From CBDDEC01 sp965198045 (GTDB taxonomy: Bacteria; Chloroflexota; Dehalococcoidia; UBA2979), in assembly GCA_965198045.1 (NCBI GenBank), contig CBDAOL010000012.1, forward strand, positions 124,001-188,000: a stretch of 64,000 bases of DNA, given 5' to 3'. The stretch's first letter is position 1. Each line of letters starts with the position of its first letter. The position numbers and the translations under genes were made by a program. The notes under the pieces are model-generated. The model searched no databases. It saw only the letters and a program-made list of their open reading frames with translations, and had not been told where the DNA came from. Of this stretch, positions 35,381 through 43,825 are shown piece after piece.

Positions 35381-35929
35381 ATGGCCTTCGAGACGGCCCA
35401 AGATCTGGCAACGCTCCAGGGTCTCCTCGACGACAGCTGGGAGCGCGGTGGCGCGCACCTGCGCTCGATCATCACACCCGAGCGGCGCATGACCGCCGAG
35501 GAGGTGGTCGAGCTGTTGCAGGGCATGACCCTGATCTCGCTGGCGACCGTGACCCGAGACGGCCGGCCGCTGGTGGGACCGGTGGACGGGCTGTTCTACC
35601 GCGGCGAGTACTGGTTCGGCTCCGCGCCCACCTCGCTGCGGTTCGTTCACATCCGCGATCGTCGGCACGTCAGCGCCACGCACCTACCATCCGAGGCGTT
35701 CCAGGTCACCGTCCACGGCCGCGCGACCATCGAGGGCTCGGGTGAGGACCTGCCCGCCGACCTCCAGCAGATCTGTCGCGACCTCTACGGCGAGTGGTGG
35801 GACGACTTCGCTTCGACCGGCCTCTACGCGCGCATCGAAGCGGACCGAGTCCTCACGTTCCACCTCGACCCGGCGGACGCAGCAGCGGCCGCCGCGGAAG
35901 CGGGCCTACCCGGACCGGACCAGAGTTAG
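35381..35929 (+). CDS. Pyridoxamine 5'-phosphate oxidase-fold flavin/F420-binding protein
   Basis: A 182-residue split-barrel protein. The core strands LISLATVTRDGRPLVGPVDG, YWFGSAPTSLRFVHIRDRRH and VHGRATIEGSG are typical of PNPOx-like FMN or F420 proteins. C-terminal acidic helices follow. Start ATG 35381 lies 4 bases after the in-frame-corrected stop of the CoA-transferase, with GAAGGA upstream, so the two are probably coupled. Its reaction is unknown. Confidence 0.82.
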   Translation: MAFETAQDLATLQGLLDDSWERGGAHLRSIITPERRMTAEEVVELLQGMTLISLATVTRDGRPLVGPVDGLFYRGEYWFGSAPTSLRFVHIRDRRHVSATHLPSEAFQVTVHGRATIEGSGEDLPADLQQICRDLYGEWWDDFASTGLYARIEADRVLTFHLDPADAAAAAAEAGLPGPDQS

Positions 35930-35935
35930 CGCCGC

Positions 35936-36946
35936 TTACGCCTCGCGACCCAACTCCGCCATCAGCTCGCGCCACTCGGCGGGCGACATGCCGATCTCCT
36001 TGCGGTCCACCTCTTCGCCGGCGAGGAGGCGGCGCACGATCTGCAGGCCCTTCTCCGAGAGCTGGAATCCACCCTGCCGATAGTCGCGGAACGCCGCGTA
36101 CGTCTTCGGCGTCCAGCGCGCGAAGATCTCGCTGGCGATCACCTCGGCGTAGGCGCGGATCTCGTACTGGGCGTGCGCGTCGGCTCGCAGGCGCAGGAAG
36201 TGCATCAGGTTCTGGAGGTCCGTCTTCCAGTACCACTGGGTGTAGAAGTTGAGCGACAGCCCCACGCGGGCCAGTTCGCGCGCGATGCCCGTGCTCGATT
36301 CGTCGAGGACTTCGCCCTCGGCGTTCTCGTTCAGCAGCCGCTCGTAGTGGTCGTAAGCGCGCTCGGCGTCGGCGCGCAGCAGCTGCTGTACGGCGACCGC
36401 CTGCTCGTTCGAGATCGCGTCGCCGCGTCCCTGGCGGTTGGTGGTCGACTGCTGCGCCAGCTGGTCCGCCGCCGGCACGTAGAACTCCCGGTCGAGGATG
36501 GAGTACCGCGCCGAGTACTCGTTGACGTTGGCCGTGCGATGGCGGATCCACTGCCGCGCGACGAAGATCGGCAACTTCACGTGCAGTTTGATCTCCGCCA
36601 TCTCGAACGGCGTGGTGTGCCAGTTGCGCATCAGGTAGTTGATGAGCCCCTGGTCGGTGCGGGAGGTCTTGGTACCGCGGCCATACGAGACACGCGCCGC
36701 CTGCACGACCGCTGCGTCGTCGCCCATGTAGTCGACGACACGCACGAAGCCGTGGTCGAGGACCGGCAGCGCGGTGTACAGGATCTCCTCGAGCGCCGGC
36801 ACGGTAGCGCGCAGCGTCGAGGTCGATTCGGAGCGCTGCTCCTCGATCTCAGCGGCCTGCTCGGGCGTGAGCAGCGGCGCGTCGGGGGACCCCGAGCCGG
36901 AGGGCTCTGAATCTGAGCGTGTGGCTGGTTCCTCGACGGTCGTCAT
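35936..36946 (-). CDS. thyX: Flavin-dependent thymidylate synthase
   Basis: A 336-residue FAD enzyme that methylates dUMP with methylene-tetrahydrofolate. The ThyX signature RHRTANVNEYSARYS starts at residue 135, and the preceding WHTTPFEMAEIKLHVK is family-typical. An N-terminal acidic extension of about 50 residues is non-conserved. The promoter contains TATAAT and a GAAC-N4-GTTC palindrome. It works downstream of dUTPase (dut at 22356). Confidence 0.95.
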   Translation of the reverse strand: MTTVEEPATRSDSEPSGSGSPDAPLLTPEQAAEIEEQRSESTSTLRATVPALEEILYTALPVLDHGFVRVVDYMGDDAAVVQAARVSYGRGTKTSRTDQGLINYLMRNWHTTPFEMAEIKLHVKLPIFVARQWIRHRTANVNEYSARYSILDREFYVPAADQLAQQSTTNRQGRGDAISNEQAVAVQQLLRADAERAYDHYERLLNENAEGEVLDESSTGIARELARVGLSLNFYTQWYWKTDLQNLMHFLRLRADAHAQYEIRAYAEVIASEIFARWTPKTYAAFRDYRQGGFQLSEKGLQIVRRLLAGEEVDRKEIGMSPAEWRELMAELGREA

Positions 36947-36963
36947 GGCGATCTCCGGTGGGC

Positions 36964-36991
36964 ATTATAGAACAAACGTTCGGAGCCGCAA
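36964..36991 (-). promoter_or_regulatory. thyX promoter with LexA-like box in the -35/-10 spacer
   Basis: On the minus strand TTGCGG (36991-36986) and a consensus TATAAT (36969-36964) are separated by 16 bases. The spacer contains GAAC-GTTT-GTTC (36981-36970) immediately before the -10. A GGAGATCGCC segment precedes the ATG. The palindrome matches the Gram-positive LexA box and would block RNA polymerase when bound. Confidence 0.65.
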
Positions 36992-37104
36992 CTCCAGCAA
37001 GTCCGGTCAGGGAGCTGGCACCAGACTAAGACTCGGCCACGAGGCGGCACGTGCTGTTTCAAAGCACCTGTCCAACGGTTCTCCAGAGTCGGGTGAGCCG
37101 ACCG

Positions 37105-37332
37105 CTAGGTCAGTGGGCGTTCGGTGCGCTCGTAGCGGGCGCGGATGCGCTCGTTGGCCTCCCACAGCTTGCAGTCCGTCTCGACATCGTCCAGGAACGG
37201 ACCGACGCAGTCGTCGCCCTCACGCACGATATGCATGCACATCATGACGTACGGATCAGCGGTGCGCGACGAGTCGATCGTGCGGCGCAGCCACTGGCAG
37301 TCGATCGCCATCGGCGGGATGCGTGGCGTCAT
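37105..37332 (-). CDS. Hypothetical small cysteine-containing protein
   Basis: 75 residues with four Cys (CQWLRRTIDSSRTADPY, MCMHIVREGDDC, ETDCKLWEANERIRARY). There is no recognised family and no signal peptide. Spacing of the cysteines does not fit a standard zinc ribbon. A TACGAT hexamer lies about 20 bases upstream on the same strand (37358-37353), supporting expression. It is divergent from the MFS gene at 37441. Confidence 0.5.
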   Translation of the reverse strand: MTPRIPPMAIDCQWLRRTIDSSRTADPYVMMCMHIVREGDDCVGPFLDDVETDCKLWEANERIRARYERTERPLT

Positions 37333-37440
37333 CCGGTGCGGTCCATCGGGATATCGTAACGTTCGAGGTGGCTAGGAGCCCTCGCCTCGGCGTCGCCTCG
37401 AACCTATGATGAGCGCGATTCTCTCCGATTCGAGGTTCCG

Positions 37441-39663
37441 TTGGCCGCGTCCACCACTGCTGCTCCGGTCCGCGCCCGTCGGCCGCGGATCTTCTATGGC
37501 TGGTGGATCGTCTTCGCTGCGCTGATCGCGCAGTTCGTCGCGATCGGCACGCAGGCCCCGGTGTCAGGTGCATTCCTGGTGCCGATGACCGAGGAGTTGG
37601 GCTGGGCGCGCGGCGAGTTCGCTATCGCCACCTCGGTCGGCACCTTTGTTTCCGCGATCATCGGCTTCTTCGTCGGCGGCTACGTGGACCGCTACGGAGC
37701 GCGGCCACTGATGGTCATCGGCGCCACCGTCATCGGCGGCACGCTGATGGCCATCTCGCGCGTCGAGGAGCTCTGGCAGTTCGTCCTGCTGCGTGGCGTC
37801 ATCTTCACGCTCGGCTTCGTGCTGATCGGCAACCTGGTCGTCAACGTCACGGTCTCGAAGTGGTTCGTCCGCCGTCGAGGCTGGGCGATTTCCCTGGCCT
37901 CGATCGGCATATCGCTGGGCGCGGTCGTGATTACCCCGGTGATGGTGCTCGTCGTCGACGAGATCGGGTGGCGCGACGCATGGATGGTGATGGGCGTAGC
38001 GGCCTGGGTGTTGATCTACCCGACGGCGCTCATGATGCGCCGCCAGCCGGAAGACCACGGCCTGTTGCCCGATGGCGCACAGGCCGACGAGGAAGAGGAC
38101 GCCGACCTGATCTCGGCGGCGCGTCTCGACTTCATCAATTCGTTCACCCGTGGCGAGGCCGTCCGCACCCTCGCGATGTGGTTCCTCGTGCTCGCCTTCG
38201 GCTTCGGCACGATCGGCGTCATCTCTGTGATGTTCCACGCGATCCCGTTCATGACGGACGCAGGCTTCGTTCGCTCAGAGGCCGGCCTGATCTTCTCCGC
38301 GATGGGTATCGCTGCGCTGCTGTCCAAGTTCGCTTGGGGCTGGTTGATGCAGCGCTTCTTCCCGCGCGGTCTAGCGGCGATCTCGTTCGTGATCGCCGGT
38401 GGCGGCGTACTGCTGATGCTGCCCGCAGCCGACTCGGGGTCGACGCCGTTCATGGCTTCGACGTTCTTCGTCTTCGGCTGGGGAGTCGGCGGCATGATCC
38501 CCCTTCAGGAGTTCATCTGGGCCTCCTTCTTCGGGCGACGACACCTCGGCGCGGTGCGCTCGGCAGCCATGCCAGCCTCGATCATCTTCGCCGCCGGCGG
38601 GCCGGTCTTCGCTGGCGTGTGGAACGACGTGGTCGGCAACTACGATGGTGCGCTGCTGACGTTCGTCGGGATGTGGGCCATCGCCGCCGTGCTCGTCATG
38701 CTCGCTCGCCCGCCGAAGCTTCAGCGCGCGCCCGAGGCCGTCCTGGTCGGCGCGCAGCCCTCGCCGGGGCCGCTGCCCGCAGCGCGGGGTGAGCCGGAGC
38801 CCGAGGCCGTCGAGGAACCGGCGCCGGCCCTCGTCGGGAGCGTCGACGAACCGCTGCCGCCGCAATCGCCCACACCGCAGCGCATCGAGCGCGACTACGG
38901 GCTCGATGCGAACGGCAACGGCGCGTCCGGCGCGCCGCCCGCGAGCGTCGTACCCACGCTGCGGCTCACCGAGCGAGCCGGGCTCGTTAAGCCGCCGCTC
39001 GATCCCACCTCGCTCGACCGCGTGCTGCCGAGGCAGTCGCCAACGGTCACCGAAGCGGCCTGGGAACCCACGCCCGAAGTCGTCGTGACGGCGCCACCGA
39101 GCGACGTGGTGACCACAACGACCGAGTCCGGGGTCAAGACCCAGGGCGTCACCGGCGCAGAGTTCGTCGCGTTCGAACCCTCGCCGCGCCGCGAGCGACA
39201 GCGCTTCACCCATGAGCCAATGTTCGACCTCAGTGAGCTCGAGCGCGTGCCCTCGGCCGAGCCGGTCTTCGAGCGCACTCCCGAGCCGGACATCAGCGTC
39301 GAGGCGGTGACCGCCGACGAGGTGATCGACCCCTGGGTTGAGGTCAACGATGCCGACCCGCCCGCCGACGCTGCGTCCCAGCCTGGAGCCGAGCCTCGTC
39401 CAGAGCCGCCACCCCTGCGCGTGGAGACCGAGCCGGGTCAGGGACGGCGCGGCCCGCGTGGCGAGGCGCCTCGGAGCGCCCTCCGGCCACCGTCCTCGAC
39501 GCGTGCCCTCGAAGTCTCGCTCGGATCAGCCGCGCGGGCGCTGCAGCGCTCGCTGGGTTCGGACGGCACGCCGATCCGTGACATCCTGCCGGCGGTAGCT
39601 GTGGGCGTCGCCACCTCGGCGGTGACCATCGGCGTGGTCATGATGCTGCGACGCGGTCGTTAG
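37441..39663 (+). CDS. MFS transporter (OFA/MCT-like) with 315-residue tail and extra C-terminal helix
   Basis: 740 residues. The 12-helix core (residues 15-422) begins RIFYGWWIVFAALIAQFVAI and includes GGYVDRYGARPLMVIG between helices 2 and 3. The tail (425-715) is Pro/Glu/Val-rich with no domain but contains ERDYGLDANGNGASG, resembling the motifs of the tail at 31755-33899. It ends in a thirteenth hydrophobic helix (ILPAVAVGVATSAVTIGVVM) and MLRRGR. TTG 37441 is the start; a TATGAT hexamer lies about 35 bases upstream. The core resembles oxalate/formate or monocarboxylate exchangers. Confidence 0.83.
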   Translation: MAASTTAAPVRARRPRIFYGWWIVFAALIAQFVAIGTQAPVSGAFLVPMTEELGWARGEFAIATSVGTFVSAIIGFFVGGYVDRYGARPLMVIGATVIGGTLMAISRVEELWQFVLLRGVIFTLGFVLIGNLVVNVTVSKWFVRRRGWAISLASIGISLGAVVITPVMVLVVDEIGWRDAWMVMGVAAWVLIYPTALMMRRQPEDHGLLPDGAQADEEEDADLISAARLDFINSFTRGEAVRTLAMWFLVLAFGFGTIGVISVMFHAIPFMTDAGFVRSEAGLIFSAMGIAALLSKFAWGWLMQRFFPRGLAAISFVIAGGGVLLMLPAADSGSTPFMASTFFVFGWGVGGMIPLQEFIWASFFGRRHLGAVRSAAMPASIIFAAGGPVFAGVWNDVVGNYDGALLTFVGMWAIAAVLVMLARPPKLQRAPEAVLVGAQPSPGPLPAARGEPEPEAVEEPAPALVGSVDEPLPPQSPTPQRIERDYGLDANGNGASGAPPASVVPTLRLTERAGLVKPPLDPTSLDRVLPRQSPTVTEAAWEPTPEVVVTAPPSDVVTTTTESGVKTQGVTGAEFVAFEPSPRRERQRFTHEPMFDLSELERVPSAEPVFERTPEPDISVEAVTADEVIDPWVEVNDADPPADAASQPGAEPRPEPPPLRVETEPGQGRRGPRGEAPRSALRPPSSTRALEVSLGSAARALQRSLGSDGTPIRDILPAVAVGVATSAVTIGVVMMLRRGR

Positions 39664-39789
39664 CCACCTCGCGAGCGGGCCGCTGCGGGCGTGCCGGCGA
39701 AATTCACAGATCGAAAACAGTTCTGCAATTGGTCGCTCACCCCTGAGCCGCATTCTTGTCTCAGCGGTTACTGAGACGAGAGGTGCAAC

Positions 39790-39936
39790 GTGCTGCGACG
39801 CAAAGGCTGTCCCCGCTGCCGAGGTGATCTGCACGTCGTTCGCGATGTCGTAGAGAGCTACTTCTCCTGCGTCCAGTGCGGGTTCGTTTCGTACGAACCA
39901 CTGTCACCACCCGTCGCAGTACCCGCCCAGAGCTGA
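39790..39936 (+). CDS. Small zinc-ribbon protein
   Basis: 48 residues with two CxxC knuckles (GCPRCRGDLHV, then SCVQCGFVSYE) 17 residues apart, the layout of a single zinc ribbon. Start GTG 39790 has GAGAGG upstream. The gene is followed by a strong terminator, which supports its being a real transcription unit. Function is unknown. Confidence 0.65.
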   Translation: MLRRKGCPRCRGDLHVVRDVVESYFSCVQCGFVSYEPLSPPVAVPAQS

Positions 39937-39958
39937 CTGCCGGTCCCCCTGCCGGCCC

Positions 39959-39995
39959 GCGCGCCCCGTCGTCCCCTCGACGGGGCGCGCTTCGT
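39959..39995 (+). terminator. Strong hairpin terminator after the zinc-ribbon gene
   Basis: Perfect 12-bp GC-rich stem (arms 39959-39970 and 39979-39990) with an 8-base loop, followed by TTCGTGT. The U-tract is short. Confidence 0.65.
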
Positions 39996-40044
39996 GTCAG
40001 CCGCCGTTCTCGTCTCGAAGCACCCTCACGCGTACGATTTGTGC

Positions 40045-40494
40045 ATGACCGACTCCGACTCGACCCTCGCCAGGCCCGCCGAGTCTGCGCGCAGCGGTGA
40101 CGCCTCCGGTGAGGTGAGCGAGCGTGGCGAACTCCTCGACGGCAGCCTCCAGCTGGCGCTCGAGGGGAGCTGCGAACTCGCTGACGAGGAGTGGGTCGTC
40201 TCCATGACTCTCGCCTGGCCGCTCGCCGAGGAGGGCGACGTGCCGCTCGCCGAGGGCGACCTCACCCTCGATGCGGTCGATCACAGCCTGTTCGCGGTCC
40301 TCGAGGAAGGCACCGCCACAAGCGACCACGAGACCGGTGCGGCGCAGGTGACGGCTCGCTTTGTCGTCGATGGTTCCGATGGCGCCGACGCGGGCGATGG
40401 CTCGCCGCCGGGCGTCGTCGAATGCAGCCTCGAGGTCGATGTCGGGGAGTGGCGTGGCAAGTTCACCCTTGCCGGGCGCGCCGGCGGCGACTAA
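40045..40494 (+). CDS. Hypothetical acidic protein
   Basis: 149 residues, strongly acidic, with no family recognised. Alternating strands (GSLQLALEGSCELADEEWVV, VVECSLEVDVGEWRGKFTLA) suggest a beta-sandwich-like domain; one Cys in each of the first and last strands could pair. ATG 40045 lies 6 nt after TACGAT (40033-40038), a leaderless layout that supports the start. It converges on fabF. Confidence 0.65.
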   Translation: MTDSDSTLARPAESARSGDASGEVSERGELLDGSLQLALEGSCELADEEWVVSMTLAWPLAEEGDVPLAEGDLTLDAVDHSLFAVLEEGTATSDHETGAAQVTARFVVDGSDGADAGDGSPPGVVECSLEVDVGEWRGKFTLAGRAGGD

Positions 40495-40503
40495 CGGCCG
40501 TCT

Positions 40504-41778
40504 CTAGCTCTCGTAACGGCGGAACACCGCTGCCGCGTTCTGCCCGCCGAGGCCGAACGAGTTTGACATGACCGTATCGATCTGCAGCGGCACACGCTCG
40601 TTCGGCGTGACGTTCAGATCGCAGTCGGGGTCCGGCGTCGCGTAGTTGGTGGTCGGCGGCACGCAGTTGTGCTGCATCGCGAGCACCGACGCGACGGCCT
40701 CGACGCCTCCGGCGGCTGCAGCCAGGTGACCGGTCATCGATTTCGTCGAGGAGATGGCGACGCCGTAAGCGTGCTCCTCGCCCATGGCCAGCTTGATCGC
40801 CTTCGTCTCGGTCCGGTCGTTGTACTGCGTGCTCGTGCCGTGGGCGTTGATGTAGTCGATCGTCGAGGGCTCGATCTCGGCATCGTGCATCGCACGGACC
40901 ATCGACAGCGACTGGCCCTCAGCGTCGGGGGCGGTGTCGTCAGTCGCGTCGAAGGACCAGCCGACGCCGGCGAGCTCAGCGTAGATACGCGCGCCGCGTG
41001 CGAGGGCGTGCGCTTCGGACTCGATCATGACTACGCCGGAGCCCTCCCCGAGGATGAAGCCGTCCCGGTCGGCGTCGAAGGGGCGTGAGGCGTGCTCCGG
41101 ATCGTCGTTGTTCTTCGAGAGAGCGCCGAGGCGACCCATCGACGAGAGGGCCAGCTGCGTGACCATCGCCTCCGCGCCACCGGCAAAGATGGCATTCGCA
41201 TGGCCGAGCCGGATCAGCGAGAGCGCATGGCCCAGGGCGTCGGTGCCGGAGGCGCAGGCGGTGTTGATCGTGGTGTTGGGTCCTCGCACGCCGATCTCGC
41301 GCGCCAGGCGCGCGGCGCCCATGTGCTGCCCCATGCGGGTGATCACGAAGGGATCGACCTTCGCCGAGCCGCGTTCGCGGAAGCCATCCCAGATCGGCCC
41401 CATGGCGAAGGCGTCGCCGGAGGTGGCCATGACCACGCCGATGTCATCGCGGTTGTCAGCGGTGATCTCGAGCCCGGAGTCTTGCAGCGCCTGCATCCCG
41501 GCCGCTGTGGCGAGCTGCGCGAAGCGCCCGGTCCGGCGTGCAACCTTCCGGTCGAGGTAGGGCGACGGGTCGAAGTCCTTCACCTCGCCGGCGATCTTGA
41601 CGATCAGGTCGGCGGGGTCGAAGTGAGCCTGCGAGATGAGACCGATGCCGTTGCGGCCCTTGTGCAGGCCCTCCCAGAACTCCTCGGTCGTGTTGCCGAT
41701 TGGAGTTACGGCGCCGAGGCCGGTGATCACAGCCCGGTGCAGCGTGCGTACGGTCCGCTCGCTCGGGGTCGAGGTCAT
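40504..41778 (-). CDS. fabF: Beta-ketoacyl-ACP synthase II
   Basis: A 424-residue condensing enzyme of fatty-acid elongation. Catalytic Cys175 is in INTACASGTDALGHAL, and the two histidines are in DYINAHGTSTQYND and SSTKSMTGHLAAAAGG. RVVITGLGAVTPIG-type start and SNSFGLGGQNAA end are family-typical. ATG 41778 has GGGAG upstream and a TACGAT -10 at 41801-41796. No other fab genes are adjacent. Confidence 0.95.
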   Translation of the reverse strand: MTSTPSERTVRTLHRAVITGLGAVTPIGNTTEEFWEGLHKGRNGIGLISQAHFDPADLIVKIAGEVKDFDPSPYLDRKVARRTGRFAQLATAAGMQALQDSGLEITADNRDDIGVVMATSGDAFAMGPIWDGFRERGSAKVDPFVITRMGQHMGAARLAREIGVRGPNTTINTACASGTDALGHALSLIRLGHANAIFAGGAEAMVTQLALSSMGRLGALSKNNDDPEHASRPFDADRDGFILGEGSGVVMIESEAHALARGARIYAELAGVGWSFDATDDTAPDAEGQSLSMVRAMHDAEIEPSTIDYINAHGTSTQYNDRTETKAIKLAMGEEHAYGVAISSTKSMTGHLAAAAGGVEAVASVLAMQHNCVPPTTNYATPDPDCDLNVTPNERVPLQIDTVMSNSFGLGGQNAAAVFRRYES

Positions 41779-41840
41779 GTGTGACTCCCTGTGCCGATCG
41801 TACACGTCGACGCCAGCATGCGCCCCGCGGCGCCGGCGAA

Positions 41841-42722
41841 TCAGCGCGGCGACGTCACTTGAGCGGCCAGCGACTGCAAGAACTCGCGGACGTTGAGCGC
41901 GAGGCTCCCCGGCTGGTCCGTCGGAACGGCGTGACCGGCATCCTCGATCAGCGACACGCGCGAACCAACGATGCGACGGTGGATGCGCTGAATCGCCTCG
42001 GGCGTCAGCATGTCCGTTTCCGATCCGCGCACGATCATGGTGGGGCACTGCACGCGGTCGGCGCAGTCCCAGAGGTCGGCCAGGCGGCGCTGACCCGGGT
42101 CTGGATCGGGCGGGCGCGCCAGCGGGTCTCGGAACACCGGGTCGAACGACCAGACATAGGCGGCGTCGTCGTTCTGCACGAGCGAGGCACGCACGCGGCG
42201 CTCCAGCTGCTCGTTTGTGGCGTACGGGAGGAACTCCCGGAACGCTTCGACCGCCTCATCGATGCTCGCGAACTCGTCGGCCGTCGCCAGCAGGCGACGC
42301 AGCTGCTCGATGCCGCTGCGCAGCACCTCGGGCGCGGTTTCGACCATGACCAGGGCGGAGACTGACTCGGGGTGCTCAGCGGCATAGCAGATGGCGTTGG
42401 CGCCACCCATGGCGTGGCCCACCAGCGTCACCATGCGCAACCCGAGGTGCTCGACCAGCAGCTCGATGTCCTCCATCTGCGAGTTGCGGGAGTAGTCGTG
42501 GCCCGGCGCCAGCGCGGTCTCGCCATGCCCGCGCTGGTCCATCGCGATCACGCGGAACTCACGCGCGAGGTCGGTCGCGACATCGTCCCAGACTGCCATC
42601 GTTTCCGCGTAGCCGTGCAGCAGGATCACCGCCTGCTTGGTCTTTGAGTCACCCCACTCCCGGATGTGGAAGTTGAGGTGGTTGATCTCGACGAATTCGT
42701 CCCGAGGACGGTTACTGGACAT
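41841..42722 (-). CDS. Alpha/beta hydrolase-fold protein with Ala at the nucleophile position
   Basis: 293 residues with the fold intact: VILLHGYAETMAVWDDVATD, VIAMDQRGHGETALAPGHDY, the acid in VRGSETDMLTPE and the His in EDAGHAVPTDQPG. At the nucleophile elbow the sequence is LVGHAMGGANA instead of GHSMGG, so the catalytic Ser is Ala (codon GCC at the elbow; one base from TCC). It may be non-hydrolytic, or a point mutant. It lies between fabF and a BNR-like gene. Confidence 0.85.
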   Translation of the reverse strand: MSSNRPRDEFVEINHLNFHIREWGDSKTKQAVILLHGYAETMAVWDDVATDLAREFRVIAMDQRGHGETALAPGHDYSRNSQMEDIELLVEHLGLRMVTLVGHAMGGANAICYAAEHPESVSALVMVETAPEVLRSGIEQLRRLLATADEFASIDEAVEAFREFLPYATNEQLERRVRASLVQNDDAAYVWSFDPVFRDPLARPPDPDPGQRRLADLWDCADRVQCPTMIVRGSETDMLTPEAIQRIHRRIVGSRVSLIEDAGHAVPTDQPGSLALNVREFLQSLAAQVTSPR

Positions 42723-42908
42723 GGCACTCCTGGGAGGGCGGTTGCCTCTGCTATGAGCGGCTCGCGCTTGATCGGTCTGTGATGCAGGCCCGTAACTCTG
42801 GGCCGAGGTGGTCGCTGGATCGCCGGGATCCTCGCGGATCGGAGCGTCCGCGGAGTCTATCAGCGCCCGGCGCTACGGTCTGCCCGCCAGAGCGACGCGA
42901 CGGAGGCG

Positions 42909-43823
42909 CTACAGCGCCGATGCGATCGCGTTGGACGGCGGCAGATCCTCGCTCAGCGGCATCCAGTTGCGCCCCGAGTCGTGCGAACCCCAGAGCTTGT
43001 TGCCCGCGGCGGCGAACGCCGTGTCCTCCGAGTCCCAGAGGCGCGTCACCACGGGGATGCGATCCCACTCGTCCTCGCCGCCGAGCATCAGGCGCGCCCA
43101 CGTCACGCCTCCGTTCGCGGAGCGAAAGAGCGCGCCCTCCTCGCCGGGCGCATGCCGCGCGACCGCGAGCAGCAACGCGTCCGGCGACCCCGGCATGATC
43201 GCGATGTCTCCGCCCCAGGAGCGATCGAGGCCGCCCAGTGACTGCACCCAGGAGAAGCCCTCGTCCTCTGAGCGGTAGACCCCCGAGTCTGTGCTGGCGA
43301 AGACGCGGTCGCGCATCTCCGGGTGCTCGCGCATCCGATGCAGCTTCGGGTCGAGGCCATCGCCTCGGCGGAGCCAGCTGCCGCCGCGGTCGCGCGTGTG
43401 CCAGACCCCGCCGCCGCCGATGCCAATCAGCAGCCCCTCGCGCGCGAACGCGACCCCGGCGAGGAACGGCCGCTCCCAGCCGACCGGCGGGACGAAGTTG
43501 TTGTGGCGGAAGACGTTGATCAGCCCCTCGAGGTCTTCCCAGCTGCGCCCCTGGTCCTCGGAGACGAGCAGGCGGCCGTCGGTGGTGCCGATGAACAGGT
43601 GTCCTTTCGGCGACACGCGCACTGTCTCCGGGTCGCCGTCCCAGAGCTGTGCCCAGGAGCTGCCGCTGTGGACCCAGACGCCCTCGCCTGGCGCGCCAGC
43701 CACGCCGATGCCGTCGTAGTAGTCGACGCAGCTGAAGCGACGGCCGGCGATCGCCGTCTCCGCGCTGCTGCCGGGCATCACCTCCAGCAGCCCGTCGTCA
43801 ACGGCAAGGAGGATTCCGAGCAT
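42909..43823 (-). CDS. BNR/photosystem-stability-factor-like beta-propeller protein
   Basis: A 304-residue beta-propeller with repeated Asp-box-like units: LLVSEDQGRSWEDLEG, VWHTRDRGGSWLRRGDG, VYRSEDEGFSWVQSLGG, LFRSANGGVTWARL and LWGSHDSGRNWMPLSE. There is no signal peptide, and the start overlaps none of its neighbours (2 bases after the sirtuin stop). It resembles sialidase-like or Ycf48-type propellers but lacks a catalytic set. It probably binds a protein or ligand. Confidence 0.82.
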   Translation of the reverse strand: MLGILLAVDDGLLEVMPGSSAETAIAGRRFSCVDYYDGIGVAGAPGEGVWVHSGSSWAQLWDGDPETVRVSPKGHLFIGTTDGRLLVSEDQGRSWEDLEGLINVFRHNNFVPPVGWERPFLAGVAFAREGLLIGIGGGGVWHTRDRGGSWLRRGDGLDPKLHRMREHPEMRDRVFASTDSGVYRSEDEGFSWVQSLGGLDRSWGGDIAIMPGSPDALLLAVARHAPGEEGALFRSANGGVTWARLMLGGEDEWDRIPVVTRLWDSEDTAFAAAGNKLWGSHDSGRNWMPLSEDLPPSNAIASAL

Positions 43824-43825
43824 CG

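Noticed and set aside
39718..39735. Third LexA-like box near GAAAACAGTTC upstream of the zinc-ribbon gene
   Set aside because: The left half-site is GAAA with a wrong spacing, so it does not match GAAC-N4-GTTC.
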